NCBI GenBank assembly: GCA_933228675.1
Contig: OW121741.1
Span: 115,070,694 to 115,134,693 of the forward strand
DNA length: 64,000 nucleotides
DNA from: Stomorhina lunata
Taxonomy: Eukaryota > Arthropoda > Insecta > Diptera > Rhiniidae
Direction of reading: 5' to 3'
The notes below the pieces were generated by a model. The model was not told the DNA's origin. It ran no database searches and saw only the letters and a program-made list of their open reading frames with translations. This document shows positions 24,286 through 36,640 of this stretch, piece after piece. The position numbers were made by a program, and so were the translations under genes. Position 1 is the stretch's first letter. Each line of letters starts with the position of its first letter.

Positions 24286-27240
24286 TAGAGCAATAAAATT
24301 TTTTAAAGAAATTTACATTCAAAAAATTTTCTATAAAAAAAAATTCATTTAAAATTTCTATGAAAAAATTTTCATATGAAAAATTTCTTTTAAAATATTT
24401 TATATAAAAATTTTTTATGAAAAAATTTTAATATAAAAAATTTTACATGATAAACTTTCTTTAAAAAAATGTTCATATGAAAAATTTTCTATAAAAAAAT
24501 TTTCAAATGAAAAATTTTCTATAAAGAAAATTTTCATCTAAAAAAAAATTTCATATGAATTTTTTATTTTTTTTAAAACTTCTAATGAAACATTTTTATA
24601 TGAAAAAATTTCATTTAAAAAATTTTCTTTTGAAAAATTTTTTATTACTATTTAATAAAAAAATTTTATAAAAAAAAAACTTTATTTTTATAATTTTTTT
24701 TTTTTCTAAAAATGTTCATATGAAAATTTTCTATTAAAAAATTTCCAAATGAAAAACTTTTTGTAAAAAAATTTTCTTATGAAAAACTTTCTTATGAAAA
24801 ATTTTTTATAAAAAAATTTATATGAAAAAATTTTATTTAAAAAATTTCTTACTATTTCATATTCAATTTTTTATACGAAAAATTTTCTATTCACTAATTT
24901 TGATATGTAAAATGTTCATATAATGAATTTTCTACAATAAAATTTTTATACGAAAAATTTTACTTTAAAGAAATTTTCGTAAGAAAAATTGTTTGAAAAT
25001 TTATAATTCAAACTTTTCATACGAAAAATTTTCTAGTAAAAAATTTCCATATCAAAAATTTTCTATTAAAAACTTTTCATAAATTCTTTTTTATAATATT
25101 TATATGAAAAAATTTCTATTAAAAAATTTTTTATGAAAAATGTTCTTTTACGAAAAATTTTCTGTTAAAAAATTTTTATATAAAAAATTTTGTATGAAAA
25201 ACTTTCTATTAAAAAATTTTCATATGAAACATTTTCTATTTAAAAATTTGCTGTTACAAAATTTTCATACGAAAAATTTTCTATTAAAAAATTTTCATAT
25301 GAAAAATTTTCTATTAAAAAAATTTTATATGTAAAATTTTCTATTCAAAAATATTCATATGAATTTTCTATTAATTTTTGATATAAAATTTTTTATATAA
25401 AAAATTTTTTATATAAAATATTTTCTATTAAAAAAATTTTGCATAAAAAATTTTCTAATAAAAAGTATTTACATATAAAAATCATATGAAAAATTTTCTA
25501 TTTACAAATTTTTTTATGAAAAATTTTTTTTCTATTACAAATTTTTTTTTATGAAAAACTTTCTATTACAAACTTTTTTTTATGAAAAATTTTGAAAGAA
25601 TTTTCATATAAAAAATTTACTATTAAAAAATTTTCATATGAAAAATATTCTTTAAAAAATTGTCTAATAAAAATTTTTCATATAAAAAATTTTGCAATAA
25701 AAAATTTCCATATAAAAAATTTTCTTTTAAAAATTTTATGTGAAAAATTTTCAATTTAAAAATTTCATAAGAAAAATTTTCTATTAAAAAATTTTTATGT
25801 AAACAATTTTTTATGAAGAAATTTTCATATAAACTATTATCTTTTAAAAAATCTTCATATGAAAATTTTCTATTAAAAAATTTTTGTATGAAAACTTTTC
25901 TATTAAAAAATTTTCATATGAAAATTTTCTGTTCTAAAATTTTCATATGGAAAGTTTTATACTAAAAATTTTTCATATGAAAAATTTTTTATTAAAAAAT
26001 TTTCATATGAAAAATTTTCCATTAAAAAATTTCATATGAAAAATTTTCTATTAAAAAATTTTTATTTGAAAAATTTCATATGAAAAATTTTGACATATGA
26101 AAAATTTTCTATTAACAAATTTTCATAAAAAAATTATCTATTCAAAAATTCCATACGAAAAATATTCTTTTTAAAAATTTTTACATAAAAAATTTCTATT
26201 AAAAAAATTTCATATAAAAAATTTTCTATTAAAAATCTTCATATGAAACATTTTCTATTAAAAAATTTTCATATAAAAAATTTTCATGTGAAAAATTTTC
26301 ATATGAAAAATTTTCTATCAAGAAATTTTCATATGAACTATTTTCTATTAAAAAATTTTTATTTAAAAAAATTATCATATGAAAACTTATCTATAAAAAA
26401 ATTTTCATAGGAAAATTTTCTATTCTAAAATATTCATATGAAAACTTTTCCATGAAAATTTTCTATTCAAAAATTTTCTTATAAAAATTTTCTATTAAAA
26501 AATTTTCATATGAAAAATTTTCTATTAAAAAATTTTCATATCAAAAATTTTTTATTAAAAAATTTTTTATATGAAAAATTATTTATTAAAAAATTTTCAT
26601 ATGAAAACTTTAATATTAAAAAATTTCATATAACAGTTTTTTTAATAAAAAATTTCATATGAAAAATTTTTTCTTAAAAAACTTTCATATGAAAAATTGT
26701 TAATAAAAAAATTTTCTAATGAAACATTTTTATATTAAAAAAATTGTATATGGAAAAATTTTATTTGAAGAATTTTCTTACAATTTCATATACAAATTTT
26801 TATATGAAAAACTTTCTATTAAAAAATTTTCTATTGAAAAATTTGTACATATAAAATTTTCATATGAAAAATTTTGTATTAAAATTTTCTATTAAAATGT
26901 TTTCATATGAAAAATTTTCTATTTAAAACTTTTAATATGAAAAATTTTCTATTAAAAAATTTTCTTTTAAAAAAATTTCATATGAAAAATTTTCTTAAAA
27001 AAAATTTTCTTTTTAAAAGTTTTTAACGGAAAATTTTTTGTAAAATAATTTTCATGTAAAAAAACTAAAATTGATAAATAAAAGTTTTCTATGATAAAAA
27101 TTTCATATTGAAAATTTTGTATTTTGTTTTCATGTTGAAAATATTTTAGAAAATTTTTGTGTAGAAATTTTGTATTCAGTGAAAAAATTTTCATATTAAC
27201 AAGTTTCTAAAAAAAAAAAAATTCCAAATTTCATTAAAAA
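24286..27240. repeat. 30-bp CATATG satellite
   Basis: Nearly 3 kb of units reading 'catatgaaaaattttctatt' then 'aaaaaatttt', period about 30 bp, roughly 95 units. CATATG lies at the centre of a palindrome (ttttcatatgaaaa). The best-preserved units are around 25260-26050 and 26480-26620; both flanks are eroded. Frames across it are K/N/F-rich repeat translations. Confidence 0.9.
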
Positions 27241-28559
27241 AATAGTTTTTAAAACGAAGTAATTTTTAGTTAATTGGTTTGCATAAAAATCATTTGGCAC
27301 AAACGAATTTTATTTTATATCAAAGAAATATTTTTTGCTTTTACCTAAGAAAAGTAAAGACAGAAATTTTCCATAAATCTTACGGAAGTTGTTTGCATTT
27401 CGGCACATGCTTTTACTATACTTTTCATTTTTGTTTCTGTTTTTTTTTTTCAAATTGCTTTCAAATTTGTACACAAATTTCTGGTTTCTTTTTCTGTTCA
27501 TTTTACAAAAACAATAATTCAATATTTGCAGTTTTTCTTTAGCTAAATTCTTAAGTAAAGTAACACGAATTCGTTCTCCTTATTGGCTTATAATTTATTA
27601 TTTGCTATTTTTGGTGTTTAGTTTTGTTTTTTTCTATTTTTCTCAAAAACAACTCAAAAAATTTAAAAGTTTGAAGTTATTTCAATTTTTGTACGTTTTT
27701 AGTTTTCAGCCTTTGAAGTCTGAAACTTAGCAAAAACAAAAAAAAAGATTTTGTAATTCTTATTAAATACGTGATTATTATTACACTTCAACTGTTTCCT
27801 TAAAATTCTTAAAACTTTTGTGTTATTTCTTTAAAATAAAAGACTCAAATAAAAAATGAAAGCAGGAAATTAAAATAATCTAAATAGAAATTATTTAGAG
27901 TTTTTGTTATTAAGATTTTTTGTTGTGTAATAAATATGAAATAAATAGCATATCGAAAAATTTTCATTTTTTTAATGCAAAACGTTATGAAGTTTTTAAT
28001 TAAAGAAAGAAAAAATCTGTTGAAGTAAAATTTGATTATAAACAAATTTAAAACACCTGAAGCGTGGGACGAAGGAAGGGCGCTGACGTAGAAAAGTTCA
28101 TTACCGACCAGAGCTAACAGGCTATTAAAGGATTATTTAATGCAGAATTTTCTTAAGTTGTTGAGATTTTTTAGTTATTGCTTAAATGAACAACAAGTTA
28201 AGGAGGGGTAAAAGGGCTATTAATGTTAATTTTTCGAAAGATTTAGTTTTGTAGGTTTTTTTTTAATTAATGATGCTTGCTTTGCTTTAAATACCGAGAA
28301 CTCTTAAGTACTCCTTAATATAATTTATTTCATTTATTTATATTATAATTTCTAAGGGTACAATAAAGGGTACACAAAGGTACTAAAATGCTTTTAAAAA
28401 ATTTTAAAGTCATTTCATAATTTTGGATACCTTTTACAGAACTACCTTTTCGGACTAAACCTTTTGACCCTTTACTGGCACAATTTACTTTTATTAAAAA
28501 AAAGGTTTAAAAATTATTGTGCATCAAATTTTATTCATATCGACCACAATTTGGCCATA
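27241..28559. other. Unassigned stretch
   Basis: Low-complexity T-rich sequence; overlapping short frames on both strands (27279-27542) are compositional. Nothing supported. Confidence 0.5.
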
Positions 28560-30080
28560 AACCCCGATTTTAGCCTTGGTTTGAGTATGCAGAAGAAAAT
28601 AACTTAATCTCGTATATAGTTAAGGAGATATCAGGAAATCAAAAAAGCTACACAGTTTTAATCTTAATGTCGATTTAATAAAGATAAGAACCTTGATTTG
28701 AGTCTGCAGAAGAAAATAGCATAATCTCGTATATAGTTTAGGAGATATTAGGAAATCAAAAAAGCTCTATATAATGCAGAGTTTTCGTGTTTCTTTAGAC
28801 AAAAACTAAGTTATCTCGTTTTTTTTGGTGCTCCCACCATAACCACATGAAAGGCGAAAGTCTCTTCTTTAGATTGAAAGAAAAAAATTTATCAAAATTA
28901 GAAAACTTCAATTTTTTTTTTAAAGTCATGTAAACTGTTACGCATAATTTAAGCAAAAAGTGTTGCAGACGTTTAGGCTTAACTTTTTAATAAAATTTCA
29001 TTTAAGTGTAAGTCCAAGGCAGGTACCGCAAGGAGTAAACGGATTTCAACCAAAATTAGTAAAGCTCTTTTTTGGGTCAACTAATAGACGTGTGCCGAAT
29101 TTCATGAAATTCTATTGAGAATTGGGGCTTATATATTAATAACAAAAATAAGTGAACAAATAGGGGTCCAAAGCAGGTACTCCAAGGAGTCGAGGGACTC
29201 CAACCAAAATTAGTAGAGCTCTTCGTTGGATAAACTAATAGACGTTGAGAAATCCGGCTTATACATTGAGAACAAAAATAAGTGAAAACGGGTTTCCAAT
29301 GCAGGTACCCCTCAAAGAATCAAGGGATTTCAATTAATGGATCAATTAATAGATGTATGCAGAATTTTTTAAATTCTGTTGAGAAATACGGCTTTTACAA
29401 TAAAAAGTAAAATATTTGTGAAAAAATGGGGTCCTAGGCTGGGTACCTGTATAAACTGATTTCAACCAAAATTAGTAAAGCGTTTTTAGATCAACTTATA
29501 GACGTGTATCGAATTTTATTAAGTTCTGTTGAGAACTGCGGATTGTACAATAAGAAGAAAATAGGTGGAAAATGGGGGTTCAATATAGGTACCCTTAGGA
29601 GTCTACTAATTTCAAACAAAATTAGTGGAACAGTTTTTTTTTATTAATTAATAGACGTATGTCGAATTTTATCAAATTCTATTCAGAATTGCGGCTTGTA
29701 TATTGATAAAAATAGGAGATCAAATGTGGTCCATGGCAGATATCCCAAGGGAACGACGAATTTCATTAAATTCCGTTGAGAATTACGGCTTGTATATTGA
29801 AAAGAATAGGAGACAAATGGGGATCCAAGACAGGTACCCCAAGGGAACGACAAATTTCACTCAAAATTAATGAACCTCTTATTTGAATTAAGTAATAGAC
29901 GTGTGTTGAATTTTATCAAGTCCTGTTTAGAATTGCGATTTGTACATTGAAAAGAAAAATAGGTAAAAAATTGGATTCAAAGCTGGTACCAGAAGGAAGC
30001 ATACAAAATTTTGTCGTTGTAGGATCACTCCTTATATTTTCTGCACTTCGATGTAAGAAGAAATACCAGCGTTAGCCAGT
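28560..30080 (+). mobile_element. Dispersed element with ~145-bp internal tandem repeats (copy 1)
   Basis: The head region ('tcgtatatagtttaggagat', 'caaaaactaagttatctcg', 'gttacgcataatttaagc', 'gtgttgcagacgtttaggc') is followed by about eight units. These are anchored on 'ccaaggcaggtacc' at about 29011, 29168, 29294, 29429, 29577, 29727, 29825 and 29965. The tail is 'gtcgttgtaggatcac' plus 'gcacttcgatgtaag'. Head and tail recur in the same order at 49746-50905. A roughly 106-bp part of the head is itself duplicated (about 28590 and 28695). No coding capacity; family not recognised. Confidence 0.75.
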
Positions 30081-30970
30081 CCTACATCATTAATACTCCT
30101 TCGATGTAAAAAAGCTCAACTTTTACATAAAATAGACATGAAGTAATAAACCTTTTAAGACTTTAAAACATGACAAAACCAATGATGCCCAATTATATTT
30201 CCACAGAGTTGCTTAAATAATATGTTTTCAACTGTCATAAACAGCATTTTATTATTTTTTCAACTTTTTACACGTTTTTCCCTATTACACTCCACGTGAA
30301 ACCCTTTCATAATATTAATTTCAGCTCATAGGAAACTTTCTAGCAAAATTTTTACTTGAACCCACGTTTTAATATTTAGAAACTTTTTTCTTTCATTTTT
30401 TTTTTGAATTTTAAGTAACTTTGTTATAATTTCCTCTTATAATTGTTTAAATATTTTTTTCTTCCAGATTATTTAAGCGGTGCAGTCAACTTGGTCGTTT
30501 ACTTTCATACATCTACCTTTTTTTATATATGTATGTATGTAATATATACATACAATACATTCATACATAATTCTTAAAGCTTTTAAATTATTTTAAGAGT
30601 ACTTTAGAAAACAACAACAACAAAAATATAAATTTTTTAAAACATAAAAACGTTTAGCATTTTAAAAAAGACTTGAAGTTCGTGAAGAAAAAAAAATTTT
30701 ACGACAACAGGAACTTTTTATTTGAAATTGTATTCAAAAAAACAGGCAGTTCGTCACTCTTTAATGTAGAAAAATGAAAAACGAAGAAAAAAAAAAAAAA
30801 CAATAGTGAAATTCAAACCACGCAATTTCGTGTTTTAGCAGCTAAGAATTTTGTTAAAGATTTAATGTTGATATGCCCTACACTAAGACAATTGGTATAT
30901 TAAGTTTTAGCTAATATATGTCGCAACCAGAAATATGTAGAATTAAACTCAAAGTAAGAGATGATCTATA
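30081..30970. other. Unassigned stretch
   Basis: Includes a 'tatgtatgtatgt' / 'acatacatac' imperfect palindrome at about 30525-30570. No gene or RNA recognised. Confidence 0.5.
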
Positions 30971-31190
30971 AATGATTTTCTCTGTGTGACTTAAAAATTT
31001 TCTACAGAAAATTTTTTGAGTGATTTCCTATAGAAAATTTTGTCTGTGCAATTTTTAATTAAAAGGTTTTTTATCGAAATTTTTTTCTTTAGGAGATTTT
31101 CTAAAGAAAACTTTGTCTCTGATATATTTTCTAGAAAAAATTTTATCTGTTAGACATTTTCTATAAAAAATTTGCTCTGTGCTGCAGAGT
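30971..31190. repeat. Short cluster of 'ttttctatagaaaa' units
   Basis: About six irregular units such as 'attttctacagaaaatttt' and 'tttcctatagaaaattttg', several joined by 'gtctgtg'. It is related to the larger satellites by its palindromic core. Confidence 0.6.
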
Positions 31191-31207
31191 TCTTTTCTTT
31201 GCTCTAT

Positions 31208-31525
31208 GAAACTGAGTAATTATTGTATACCCTCCATCAAAAAGAATGGGGGTATAATTAAATTGTCATTCCGTTCGTAGTTTCCCTAATAGTGGCTCAA
31301 TAGCCAAAAGGGATATACATTAATATTAATAGTTCTTCAAAATTTTATAATAATCAGTACAGATCCGACTATAGCTCCTATCTACTACACTTTTATAAAT
31401 TTTATAAGAATTGATCTATATTAGACCTTAGCTTTCATATAAATCCACACCCTAAATGAGAGGTCGGCAACAAAGAACAGAACAAAAAGATTGTCGGCAG
31501 AGTTGCCGTTTGTTATACTTTTAAC
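31208..31525 (+). mobile_element. DINE-like element fragment (copy B)
   Basis: 'gtataccctccatcaaaaag' plus 'aatgggggtataat' and 'attgtcattccgttcgtag' match the start of the element at 47650 ('cattccgtttgc'). Only the first few hundred bases are present, without the (GTCY)n microsatellite. The 30-bp satellite at 31545 begins immediately downstream. Confidence 0.55.
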
Positions 31526-31544
31526 TAAAATAGGTATTTTTTTC

Positions 31545-32780
31545 AATGTGTATTTTTGATGTTTTGAAAAAAAAAATTTTCTACTCCATATTTTTTTTTT
31601 TAATTTTCATAACAAAATTTTCTATAGAAAATTTTTTTATCAAATTTTTTTTTATATAAAATTATTTTATTAAAATTTTTTCTATAGACAATTTTTTATC
31701 AAAGATTTGTCTGTAGAAATTTTTTTTTTTTTTTTTTTAATTTTTCTGTAGAAATATTTTTATTGAAAATTTTTTTATCAAAAATTTTCTATACAAAATT
31801 TTTTTACCTAAAATTTTTTATAAAAAACTTTCTACAGAAAAATATATCTAAGAAAAATATTTCTATCGAAAACTTTTCTTTAGAAAAAAATTTAATAATG
31901 AAAATTTTACTATAGAAAATTTTTTATTAAAATTTTTTCTATAGAACATTTTCTTATTAAAAATTTTCAATTGAACATTTTTTTATCAAAATTTTTTCTA
32001 TAGAAAATTTTTTTATTAAAAATTCTTCTATAGAAAATTTTTTTTATCAAAAATTTTTCTGTAATTTTTTTTTATCAAAAATTTTTCTGTAGAAATACCA
32101 TTTATCAAATATTTTTCAATTGAAAATTTTTTTATTAAAAATTTTTCTATAAAAATATAAAAATTTTCAATTGAACATTTTTTTATCAACATTTTTTCTA
32201 TAGAAAATTTTTTTATTAAAAATTCTTCTGTAGAAATTTTTTTTATCAAAAATTTTTCTGTAGAAATACCATTTATCAAATATTTTTCTATTGAAAATTT
32301 TTTTATCAAAAATTTTTCTGTAATTATTTTTTTTTATCAAAAATTTTTCTATAAAATACAATTTATCAAAACTTTTTCTATAGAAATTTTTTATCAAAAC
32401 TTTTTCTATAGAAATTTTTTATCAAAAGTTTTTCTATAGAAAATTAAGTTAATCTAAAATTTTTTATCAAAATTTTCTACAGAAAAATATTTTTATCGAA
32501 AATTGTTCTAAATTTTATGAAATTTTATGAAAATTGTTCTTTAGAAAAAAATTGTTATCGGAAAATTTTCTAAAGAAATTTTTTTTTTTTAAGAAAATTT
32601 TTTAATAGTAAAATATTTGTATCTAAAATTTTCCCAGAAAAATATTTTTATAGAAAAATTTTGTATAAAACATAATCTTTATCGAAAAATTTTCCAAAGA
32701 AAAGTATTTTTACCAAAAATTTTTCTATTTAAGAATGTTTGTATCGAAAATATCTTAAAAATTTTTTTTGTCTAAAAAAT
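31545..32780 (+). repeat. Satellite array, about 30-bp unit
   Basis: Units of 'aaaaatttttctatagaaaa' followed by 'tttttttatc', roughly 40 copies with many indels. The unit is the reverse complement, with one extra base, of the array at 1-345. The reverse-strand frames here spell IEKFLIKK-type repeats, which are translations of the satellite. Confidence 0.85.
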
Positions 32781-34524
32781 TATAAAATTTTAAAATTGTT
32801 TAGCATTAGAATTTATATCAAATATCTTGAAAAAAAAAAAAAATGAATCGAGACTTATGTATTTTGCTACAAGGTCTAGGCAATATGTACCATTGTCAAA
32901 AAAATGGGCGACATTGGACCACTGCCACTGAAAAGTCATTTATCTACGATATATTACGCTTATATATAACAAATTTGGCAAAATTTTTGCATTTTCTTAT
33001 TTTATAACAAGTGCTCTTCAATATTTCATCATAAAAATATTTACCCAAATTGAAACTCAAAAAACGACTTGTCCAGCTGGATTAGCAAAATCTTACACTA
33101 CGCTACGCCTGCTTATAATTGATCTTATTTGAATAAAACTGTAGGATGTTTTACTTTATACAGTGTAATAGGGTATCTAATGGTCGTTTTCACCAAGTTT
33201 TCATTACTTGCTTGTTTTTTGTTTTTAACTAAAGACCAATTTGTCTAAGGGCTAACTTTCTACTTGAAGTCATACTTGATTGCTTTAATTATGTTGATTT
33301 AGCGTGCCGTCATACAAACAACAAATACACTTCAATCCTTAAGTACATTTTTTTCTTGATATTTAAATTTTTTTATAATTTCATTTGTTTATATTTCAAA
33401 AATTCTCCACTTAACTTTTTTGCATATAATTTTTTTAAGATTTTACTTACTCCAAGACTCTTTCTATTGCAACAATTCTTTTGAACTTTAATTCTTTTTT
33501 ATTCGTTTAATATATCCCCTACCTAAGAGCATTTTTCTTCTTTTACATTTTTAAATATTCTTTAAAACTTAACGTCTTCTCAAGTGTCCTTTTTTATCGC
33601 TCTAAGTGTCTGTCCTTGAGTATGTCTCTGGACGAGTGTAGGTGTGTGAGACATTTAAGTCTTGCAATTTGAAGTCTTTGCATAAATATTTAGACGAATA
33701 TCCTCCTACTTCCTTTTTAATTCATTTCCCTTGTCATTGTTGTTATTATTTGAATGTTAATGTTTTTTTTATAGACTCAATCTATTAAATGGCTTTTAAG
33801 TCCAACACATTGTAGTTACATTCAAGACCTGGTCCCTTAAGATTTCTTTTATATTCCAGTTGAATGTTTTGTTGCCTTTACTGTCGCCTGTGTCCAAGGC
33901 ATCAAGTGTCAGAGCAATGTGTTAGTGCTAATGATGACGATTTATTTCTTGATTATTTACCTGTAAAGAGCAGAAGAAGTTAAAAAGAACAATTAGTATT
34001 TGAATAAGATGAAAAAAATGGATAATAAAGGAAATATTTTAAAGAAAATAATGAGACGATTAAGAAAATAAATAGTAAAAAATATTAAATATCCTGTTGA
34101 AGGACTACTGAAACTATGCTGAAGAACTTAATTTTTAAAGTGAACTTTCTCTGAATTTAATATAAAAACAAATGTCGGAATATGTTAAAAAAATTTTCAT
34201 AAATATTTGGATATCCGAGTTCTGAGCTGAGTTAATTATTCACAATTTTACACTGGAGTCATCCGAGTGGACAGCATGTAAACCGACTCAAAAGTGTCGA
34301 AAGACTAAATAATTTAAATTTCAACAATTCTACTACTCCACACTAAAAATTACAGTCAATTAAAACTATATTTTGTATGTGCTATGGTCAACTAAGTACA
34401 AAAACGCATAAATATTAAAATTCTGTGCACCAGTTTTTTGTGTTTTTTTTTTAATTTGGGGTTTTGAAAAGCCTGTCCTACATATTTTACCATATCGTGA
34501 ACAAAAGTTGCTCAATTTTACTAA
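32781..34524. other. Unique-looking stretch, possible intron sequence
   Basis: Less repetitive and somewhat less A+T-rich than average, particularly 33590-33960. It holds the recursive-splice-like site at 33961/33960 (separate entry). No plausible protein-coding exon seen. Confidence 0.5.
33945..34000 (-). other. Candidate recursive splice site (ratchet point)
   Basis: On the minus strand the text runs 'attgttctttttaac', 'ttcttctgctctttacag', then 'gtaaataatc'. The 3' splice site (polypyrimidine tract, then CAG at 33963-33961) is thus directly fused to a 5' splice site (GTAAAT from 33960). A branch-point-like TTTTTAAC lies about 20 nt upstream. A juxtaposed acceptor and donor is the signature of zero-length-exon recursive splicing in long fly introns. 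Use in vivo is inference. Confidence 0.45.
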
Positions 34525-35266
34525 AAAACAAGTAAGAAAGTGCTATAGTCGGTCAAGACCGACCATACGATACCCTTCACCACTAAGGCCAAAGGTGTTA
34601 TTTTTCCTGTATAAAGAAAAATAATTGCAAAATTTTGCCATCATACAAACATTTTCTCACAACTTATATATTTTGGCAAATGAAATACAGTTGTTACAAA
34701 AATTATATGTGCAAAAAATTAACTTAAAATTCTCATTATCTTTAGATTTACGAGAGTTTTAGTGTTTTTTTCATCATATTTAGTGCGTTTTTAAAGAACA
34801 GTTTGTGTGGGAGCTATGGTCAAATGAGGACCGATTTCAACGAAATTTGGTAAAGTGATTTTGGTTACATAAGCAGTATTTATTTCAAATTTTATGAAAA
34901 AATATTGATATTTGTGGCCAATATATCAATTTCGGGAAATGGGACCTATGGGAGGTACCATAAATAATGGACCGATTTTAACGAATTTCAATAGCCATGG
35001 TCCCTTTTGTGAAGAAATTGATCTGTGCCAAATTTCATCAAATTATCTTTAGAATTGAGACCTGTAATTCGATTACAAAGTTTATATGGGGCCCAGCCAG
35101 CCAGACGGACGTACGGACATCGCTAAAGCGACTCAGAAAGTGATTATAAGCCTATTGGTATTCTAAAAGGTGGGTCTTAGACAAATATTTCTATGCGTTA
35201 CATACATCAGCACAAACTTATAATACCCTTTCCACCTATGGTGGTGAAGGGTATAATAAACAGATG
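34525..35266 (-). mobile_element. DINE-1/INE-1-like element (copy C), near complete
   Basis: Starts 'aacaagtaagaaagtgctat' plus 'agtcggtcaagaccgacc' and 'gatacccttcaccacta'. The far end has 'ccagccagacggacgtacgg', 'acatcgctaaagcg', 'tatgcgttacatacatcag' and the hairpin 'cctttccacctatggtgg' plus 'tgaagggtata'. It is a good reference for the intact hairpin that is interrupted in the copy at 60812-62578. Length about 740 bp, non-coding. Confidence 0.8.
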
Positions 35267-35274
35267 GAATAAGA

Positions 35275-35665
35275 ACAAAATTGATTTTAAGCCTTGCTAA
35301 CACAAGTTTTTTGATGATCGACGGTTTCGGAGATATTCACATCGAAATACAAACAAATGGTTTTTTTTGTACTAAATCAAAAAATTTTAATTTTTTAAAA
35401 AAATCACAAAAAATCGAAAAAGGCAAAAGGGTACGTACCATCGTTACTCGACGATCGTAAATTTATGAAAGCTCTTAACAATATAAGCCTAATATTATGA
35501 AAATCCATCGATAATACTGGTCAACAAGGAATTACTTTGAAGTCTAACTATTTCATTTCGATGTATTATGGCTCCATAAGAACAAAAAATTCCAAAATTT
35601 AAAATTCTTGGCAAATTTTTTTGAATTTTTTTTTTTCTAAAATTACGAATTTTCAAAGAGGTCGT
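35275..35665. repeat. TGGTCAACAAG repeat, copy 1
   Basis: Shares two blocks with 47155-47640: 'atactggtcaacaag' plus 'ttactttgaagtctaacta' and 'aagcctaat-ttatg-aaa'. Here the second block directly precedes the first; in the other copy the order is reversed, as expected for out-of-phase pieces of one tandem array. No coding content. Confidence 0.6.
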
Positions 35666-36640
35666 TCCATTGATTTCCGAAAAAATTTCCTACAAATAGT
35701 CAATTTTCGAAAAATTTCCTAAAAATAGTCAATTTTCAAAAAATTTCCTCAAAATAGTCAATTTTCGAAAAATTTCCTAAAAATAGTCAATTTTCGCAAA
35801 ATTTTCAATAAATAGTCAATTTTCGAAAAATTTTCAATAAATAGTCAATTTTCGAAAAATTTCCTAAAAATAGTCAATTTTCGAAAAATTTCCTAAAAAT
35901 AGTCAATTTTCGAAATATTTCCTATAAATAGTTAATTTTCGAAATATTTCCTATAAATAGTTAATTTTCGAAAAATTTCCTATAAATAGTCAATTTTCGA
36001 AAAATTTCCTATAAATAGTTCCTATAAAAAGTCAATTTTCGAAAAATAGTTTGTTTTCGAAAAATTTTCTATAAAAAGACAATTTTCCAAAAATTTCCTT
36101 AAAATAGTCAATTTTCAAAAAATTCATTATAAATAGTCAATTTTCGAAAAATTTCCTAAAAATAGTCAATTTTCGAAAAATTTCCTGAAAATAGTTAATT
36201 TTCGAAAAATGTCCTATAAACATTTCCTATAAATAGTAGATTTTCAAAAAATTTCCTAAAAATAGTCAATTTTCAAAAAATTTCCTCACAATAGTCAATT
36301 TTCGGAAAATTTCATAAAAATAGTCAATATTCGAAAAATAGTCAATTTTCGAAAAATTTCCTATAAATAGTCAATTTTTGAAAAATTTCCTAAAAATAGA
36401 CAATTTTCGAAAATTTTCCTAAAAATAGTCAATTTTCGAAAAATTTCCTCAAAATAGTCAATTTTTGGAAAAATTTCCTAAAGATAGTAAATTTTCGAAA
36501 AATTTCCTATGAATAGTCAAATTTCGAAAAATTTCCTATGAATAGTCAATTTTTGAAAAATTTCCTATAAATAGTCAATTTTCGAAAAATTTCCTATAAA
36601 TAGTCAATTTTCGGAAAATTTCCTATAAATAGTCAATATA
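35660..36640 (+). repeat. 30-bp 'tagtcaattttcgaaaaatt' satellite
   Basis: About 33 units of 'tagtcaattttcgaaaaatt' followed by 'tcctataaa' or 'tcctaaaaa', period about 30 bp, with occasional partial units near 36010-36060 and 36210. It grows directly out of the end of the TGGTCAACAAG repeat at 35640-35670. Confidence 0.9.

Noticed and set aside
24286..27240. CRISPR-like look of regular short repeats
   Set aside because: Units are contiguous without unique spacers, and the sequence is eukaryotic; it is a satellite.
29429..29460. TACCTG forming another possible minus-strand CAG|GTACCC junction
   Set aside because: It belongs to the ~145-bp repeat unit and lacks a pyrimidine tract; the same holds for 51590-51605 inside the 291-bp MITE.
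32028..32397. Minus-strand frames with IEKFLIKK repeats, and similar ones at 25140-25334 and 58533-58724
   Set aside because: Direct translations of the A+T satellites.
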